Source: Deltaproteobacteria bacterium
GTDB lineage: Bacteria > Desulfobacterota > Dissulfuribacteria > Dissulfuribacterales > QOAL01
DNA: 64,000 nucleotides
Direction of reading: 5' to 3'
NCBI GenBank assembly: GCA_026995935.1
Contig: JALWNK010000045.1
Span: 39,750 to 103,749 of the forward strand
Shown here piece by piece: positions 61,296-64,000 of this stretch; positions within the stretch are counted from its first letter, which is position 1, and the number at the start of each line of letters is the position of its first letter. The notes under the pieces are model-generated. The model did not search any database, had not been told where the DNA came from, and saw nothing but the letters and a program-made list of their open reading frames with translations. A program made the position numbers and the translations under genes.

Positions 61296-61771
61296 CTTCT
61301 CGTTTCCTCGCTTAAAGAAAGTTGCTTCAAATCCACTGACACGTCCCCGGAGGTTTCTATCTTTGCCTGCCTTTTCCCCTCAGGAGACAGCCTTAGCCCT
61401 ACCCTTATAAAGGGACACCCTGGCATTTCTGCCATAAATTCCGCCCATTCTATAATGACAAAAAAGCCGCGTTCAAGGTATTCATCAAGTCCCAGTTCAT
61501 AGATATCTGCCCCCTCCCCCAGCCTGTAAAGGTCAACATGGGCCACAGGAAGCCGCCCTCCCTGGTATTCATGAATAACAGCAAAGGTTGGACTCGTCAC
61601 CTCCCTGGGTTTAATGGACAGCTCCTCACAGATGTATCTTGTGAGGGTGGTCTTTCCTGCACCAAGATCTCCTGTAAGAAAAAGGGCCATCCCAGGCCTT
61701 GCCGCCCTTGCAAGTTCTTTGGCAAGTAAACGTGTATCCCGCCTGTTTCCTAAGTCAACTTCCCTTTGCAT
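61292..61771 (-). CDS. tsaE: tRNA t6A synthesis ATPase TsaE
   Basis: 159 residues, the family length. Walker A is LTGDLGAGKTTLTR, then VTSPTFAVIHEYQG, VAHVDLYRLG and IIEWAEF, the conserved TsaE series. It drives the TsaBDE threonylcarbamoyl transfer to A37 of tRNA. Coupled to rmlA by a 4-base overlap. mtaB, which acts on the product t6A, is also in this window but far away. Confidence 0.93.
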   Translation of the reverse strand: MQREVDLGNRRDTRLLAKELARAARPGMALFLTGDLGAGKTTLTRYICEELSIKPREVTSPTFAVIHEYQGGRLPVAHVDLYRLGEGADIYELGLDEYLERGFFVIIEWAEFMAEMPGCPFIRVGLRLSPEGKRQAKIETSGDVSVDLKQLSLSEETRR

Positions 61772-61888
61772 CCAGAAAATTTCCTCAAATTACAAACAAA
61801 ACAACTTCGAGTGGAAAAGCCTTGATTACTATAGTAATATCCCATTTCGTTTCAAAAGGAAAAAGACAGAAGGAGAAAGTATAACAAG

Positions 61889-63829
61889 ATGGGCCTAAAC
61901 GTTACAGAAAAGATCATCGCCTCCCACATTGTTGAGGGCCAGATGAGCCCCGGCCAGCCGATTGCCATAAAGATAGACCAGACCCTTACCCAGGACGCCA
62001 CAGGCACCATGGCCTACCTTGAATTTGAGGCCATTGGTATCGACAGGGTAAAGACAGAGCTTTCCGTAAGCTACGTTGACCACAACCTGATACAGTCTGA
62101 CTTCAGAAACGCCGATGACCACCGGTTCCTCCAGTCCATTGCCGCAAAATATGGGCTTTACTTCTCAAAGCCAGGTAACGGGATATGCCACCAGGTACAC
62201 CTGGAAAGATTTGCAGCACCTGGCAAAACGCTTCTGGGTTCAGACAGCCACACCCCTACAGCAGGCGGCTGCGGAATGCTCGCCATAGGCGCGGGGGGCC
62301 TGGATGTTGCCATGGCCATGGCAGGGCAGCCCTTTCATCTAAACATGCCAGAGGTGATCGGAGTCCATCTGACCGGTTCCCTAGGGCCCTGGGTATCTGC
62401 CAAGGACGTTATTCTTGAGCTTCTAAGACAGCTTTCCGTCAAGGGCGGAGTGGGAAAGGTCATGGAATACTTCGGCCCTGGGGTCAAGACCCTATCCGTG
62501 ACAGACAGGGGCGCCATTGCAAACCTTGGGACTGAACTTGGCGCCACCTCAACCGTCTTCCCCTCTGATGAGATAACAAGGTCATTTCTGGAGGCACGGG
62601 CCCGGCAAGGTCAGTGGGTTGAACTTGTGGCGGACTCGGATGCTAGCTACTCAAGGATAATAGAGATCGATCTGTCTGCCCTTGAACCCATGATCGCCTG
62701 CCCTTCTTCACCTGATAACGTAAAAAAGGTAAAAGAGGTGGCAGGAAGGCCGGTCGCACAGGTGATAATAGGCTCCTGCGCAAACTCTTCCCTTCGAGAC
62801 ATAACTGTTGCAGCAAAGGCCCTTGAGAACAGACAGATCCACAGGGACGTAAGCTTTGAGATAAACCCAGGAAGCCGCCAGGTCCTTGAAAACGCAGATG
62901 CAGGCGGCGTTCTCAAGTCCCTTATCCATGCAGGTGCAAGGATTCATCAGTGTGGATGTCTTGGCTGCATAGGCATGGGTCAGGCCCCTGCAACCGATAC
63001 CATATCCTTGAGGACATTCACCAGGAACTTTCCTGGAAGAAGCGGAACCAAGAATGACCAGGTCTATCTGTGCAGCCCTGAGACCGCAGTGGCCTCGGCA
63101 GTGAAAGGCGTCATCACAGATCCAAGGGATCTGGGTGAAGCCCCTGAGATTGAGCTACCTCAAACCCTTATCATCAACGACAACGGCATCATTCCACCTG
63201 TGGAAGACGGCTCAGGGGTGGAAATCGTTCGTGGCCCGAACATAAAACCCCTTCCTGAGTTTGACCCCCTGCCAGAGGATCTGACAGGGGAGGTGGCCCT
63301 AAAGGTGGGGGACAATATCACCACGGACCACATAATGCCTGCAGGCAGCAAGATACTGCCACTAAGGAGCAATGTGCCGGCCATAAGCGAGTTTGTCTTC
63401 TCAGCAGTGGATTCCACCTTTCCAGAGCGGGCAAAGAAGGCCGGCTCTGTAATAATCGTAGGCGGAGAGAACTATGGACAGGGCTCTTCAAGGGAGCATG
63501 CCGCCCTTGCCCCAAGGTACCTTGGGGTGCGGGCAAAACTGGTAAAGAGCTTTGCCAGGATACACAAGGCAAACCTCATAAACTTTGGCATTGTGCCCCT
63601 AACCTTTGACAATCCCGCTGACTACGAAAAAATAGAACAGGGAGACACGCTAACCATTCCCGGAATAAGAAACGTGATACTTTCCGGTGCAAAAACCGTC
63701 ACTGTAAAGGATTCAAAGGGCAACACCTTCCAGGCCAGACTGGACCTTTCCCAGAGGGACCGGTTCATTCTGGCAGCAGGCGGGCTCCTGAACTGGGTAC
63801 GGGCTGAGCTATCAAAGGATGACCACTAG
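61889..63829 (+). CDS. Aconitate hydratase (single-chain, 646-residue type)
   Basis: 646 residues, shorter than AcnA (about 890) and matching the TIGR01342 group. Fe-S cysteines are in IGSCANSSLRDI and CGCLGCIGMGQAPA. Other motifs: LLGSDSHTPTAGGCGMLAIGAGG, NITTDHIMPAG and the swivel-domain GGENYGQGSSREHAALAPRYLG. It interconverts citrate and isocitrate for the TCA cycle. The final 11 bases overlap aroE. Confidence 0.92.
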   Translation: MGLNVTEKIIASHIVEGQMSPGQPIAIKIDQTLTQDATGTMAYLEFEAIGIDRVKTELSVSYVDHNLIQSDFRNADDHRFLQSIAAKYGLYFSKPGNGICHQVHLERFAAPGKTLLGSDSHTPTAGGCGMLAIGAGGLDVAMAMAGQPFHLNMPEVIGVHLTGSLGPWVSAKDVILELLRQLSVKGGVGKVMEYFGPGVKTLSVTDRGAIANLGTELGATSTVFPSDEITRSFLEARARQGQWVELVADSDASYSRIIEIDLSALEPMIACPSSPDNVKKVKEVAGRPVAQVIIGSCANSSLRDITVAAKALENRQIHRDVSFEINPGSRQVLENADAGGVLKSLIHAGARIHQCGCLGCIGMGQAPATDTISLRTFTRNFPGRSGTKNDQVYLCSPETAVASAVKGVITDPRDLGEAPEIELPQTLIINDNGIIPPVEDGSGVEIVRGPNIKPLPEFDPLPEDLTGEVALKVGDNITTDHIMPAGSKILPLRSNVPAISEFVFSAVDSTFPERAKKAGSVIIVGGENYGQGSSREHAALAPRYLGVRAKLVKSFARIHKANLINFGIVPLTFDNPADYEKIEQGDTLTIPGIRNVILSGAKTVTVKDSKGNTFQARLDLSQRDRFILAAGGLLNWVRAELSKDDH

Positions 63830-64000
63830 GGAGCCAAGAATAGACGCAAAAACTGGTGCATACGCAATCATCGGAAGGCCGGTGAGACACAGCCTGAGCC
63901 CTGTAATGCACAATGCCGCCTTTGGGAAGACGGGAATAAACGCCGTTTACCTGGCCTTTGAAACGGAGGACGTGAAAGGTGCGTGCAGTGCCATGCGCGC
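63819..64000 (+). CDS. aroE: Shikimate dehydrogenase AroE, N-terminal part (cut by window end)
   Basis: 60 residues are visible from ATG 63819, in a different frame from aconitase and overlapping its last 11 bases. The stretch AYAIIGRPVRHSLSPVMHNAAFG is the diagnostic shikimate-binding N-terminus of AroE. The gene continues beyond base 64000. AAAGGATG supplies its start within the aconitase gene. Confidence 0.9.
   Translation, partial: MTTREPRIDAKTGAYAIIGRPVRHSLSPVMHNAAFGKTGINAVYLAFETEDVKGACSAMR

Overview
The window looks like a chromosomal segment of a Gram-negative, probably anaerobic, sulfur-metabolising bacterium of the Desulfobacterota (former Deltaproteobacteria). Clues are LptD and a BamE-like lipoprotein (outer membrane), a small siroheme sulfite reductase of the Desulfovibrio type, an exported CbiK-type cobaltochelatase, a DUF3786 iron-sulfur protein, many radical SAM and Fe-S proteins, Rex, and a TauE/SafE exporter. 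The taxonomic call is inference. Genes are dense and on both strands, with many 1-34 nt overlaps. I saw no rRNA, tRNA, insertion sequence, prophage or CRISPR array.

Layout. 1-3.2 kb: C-terminus of an APC-type permease, an FmdB zinc ribbon, a cold shock protein and a PaaK-like AMP-binding protein. 3.2-7.9 kb: a branched-chain amino acid ABC transporter (livF divergent from the binding protein-livH-livM-livG). 8-20 kb: gltB, a PilJ-type chemoreceptor, a FadR-like TetR regulator with a good operator, a split m5C methyltransferase, a DUF3786 protein, rhomboid protease and gltD. 20-23.3 kb: a small Cys-rich protein, a membrane protein, an MBL-fold hydrolase, a membrane-anchored collagen-like protein and a zinc metallopeptidase. 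23.5-31.3 kb: a long minus-strand run prmA-rsmE-manC-YkgJ-like-pgsA-dgt-lptD. 31.4-34.1 kb: a lone GspE/PilB ATPase and a SHOCT lipoprotein. 34.3-38.6 kb: siroheme sulfite reductase and DUF362 protein, then a cobalamin riboswitch driving exported cbiK and a porin. 38.6-43.1 kb: smpB, a free-standing pyruvate-kinase C domain, a receiver protein, and NIL-ferredoxin/mnmA/mtaB. 43.2-47.6 kb: NT5C-like phosphatase, TIGR03960-type radical SAM protein, endonuclease Q. 47.9-52.2 kb: an alanine-type aminotransferase, a 600-bp gap, rex and a TauE/SafE exporter. 52.3-64 kb: B12-radical SAM protein, ddl, NUDIX, a kinase-like protein without ATPase domain, LOG family, YqaA/DedA, pcm, BamE-like, zinc ribbon, rlmD, rmlA, tsaE, aconitase and the start of aroE.

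Themes. Nitrogen and amino acid uptake (liv, gltB/gltD, aminotransferase) dominate the left side; envelope and RNA modification functions the middle; tetrapyrrole/B12 and sulfur chemistry the 34-38 kb and 50-52 kb areas. The most noteworthy items are the B12-riboswitch/exported chelatase/porin unit, the collagen-like membrane protein, a PaaK homologue that has lost its phosphate loop, a split RsmF-like enzyme, an EndoQ ending in a sliding-clamp motif, and an rlmD with no ordinary start codon. No single clearly new defence or mobile system was found.
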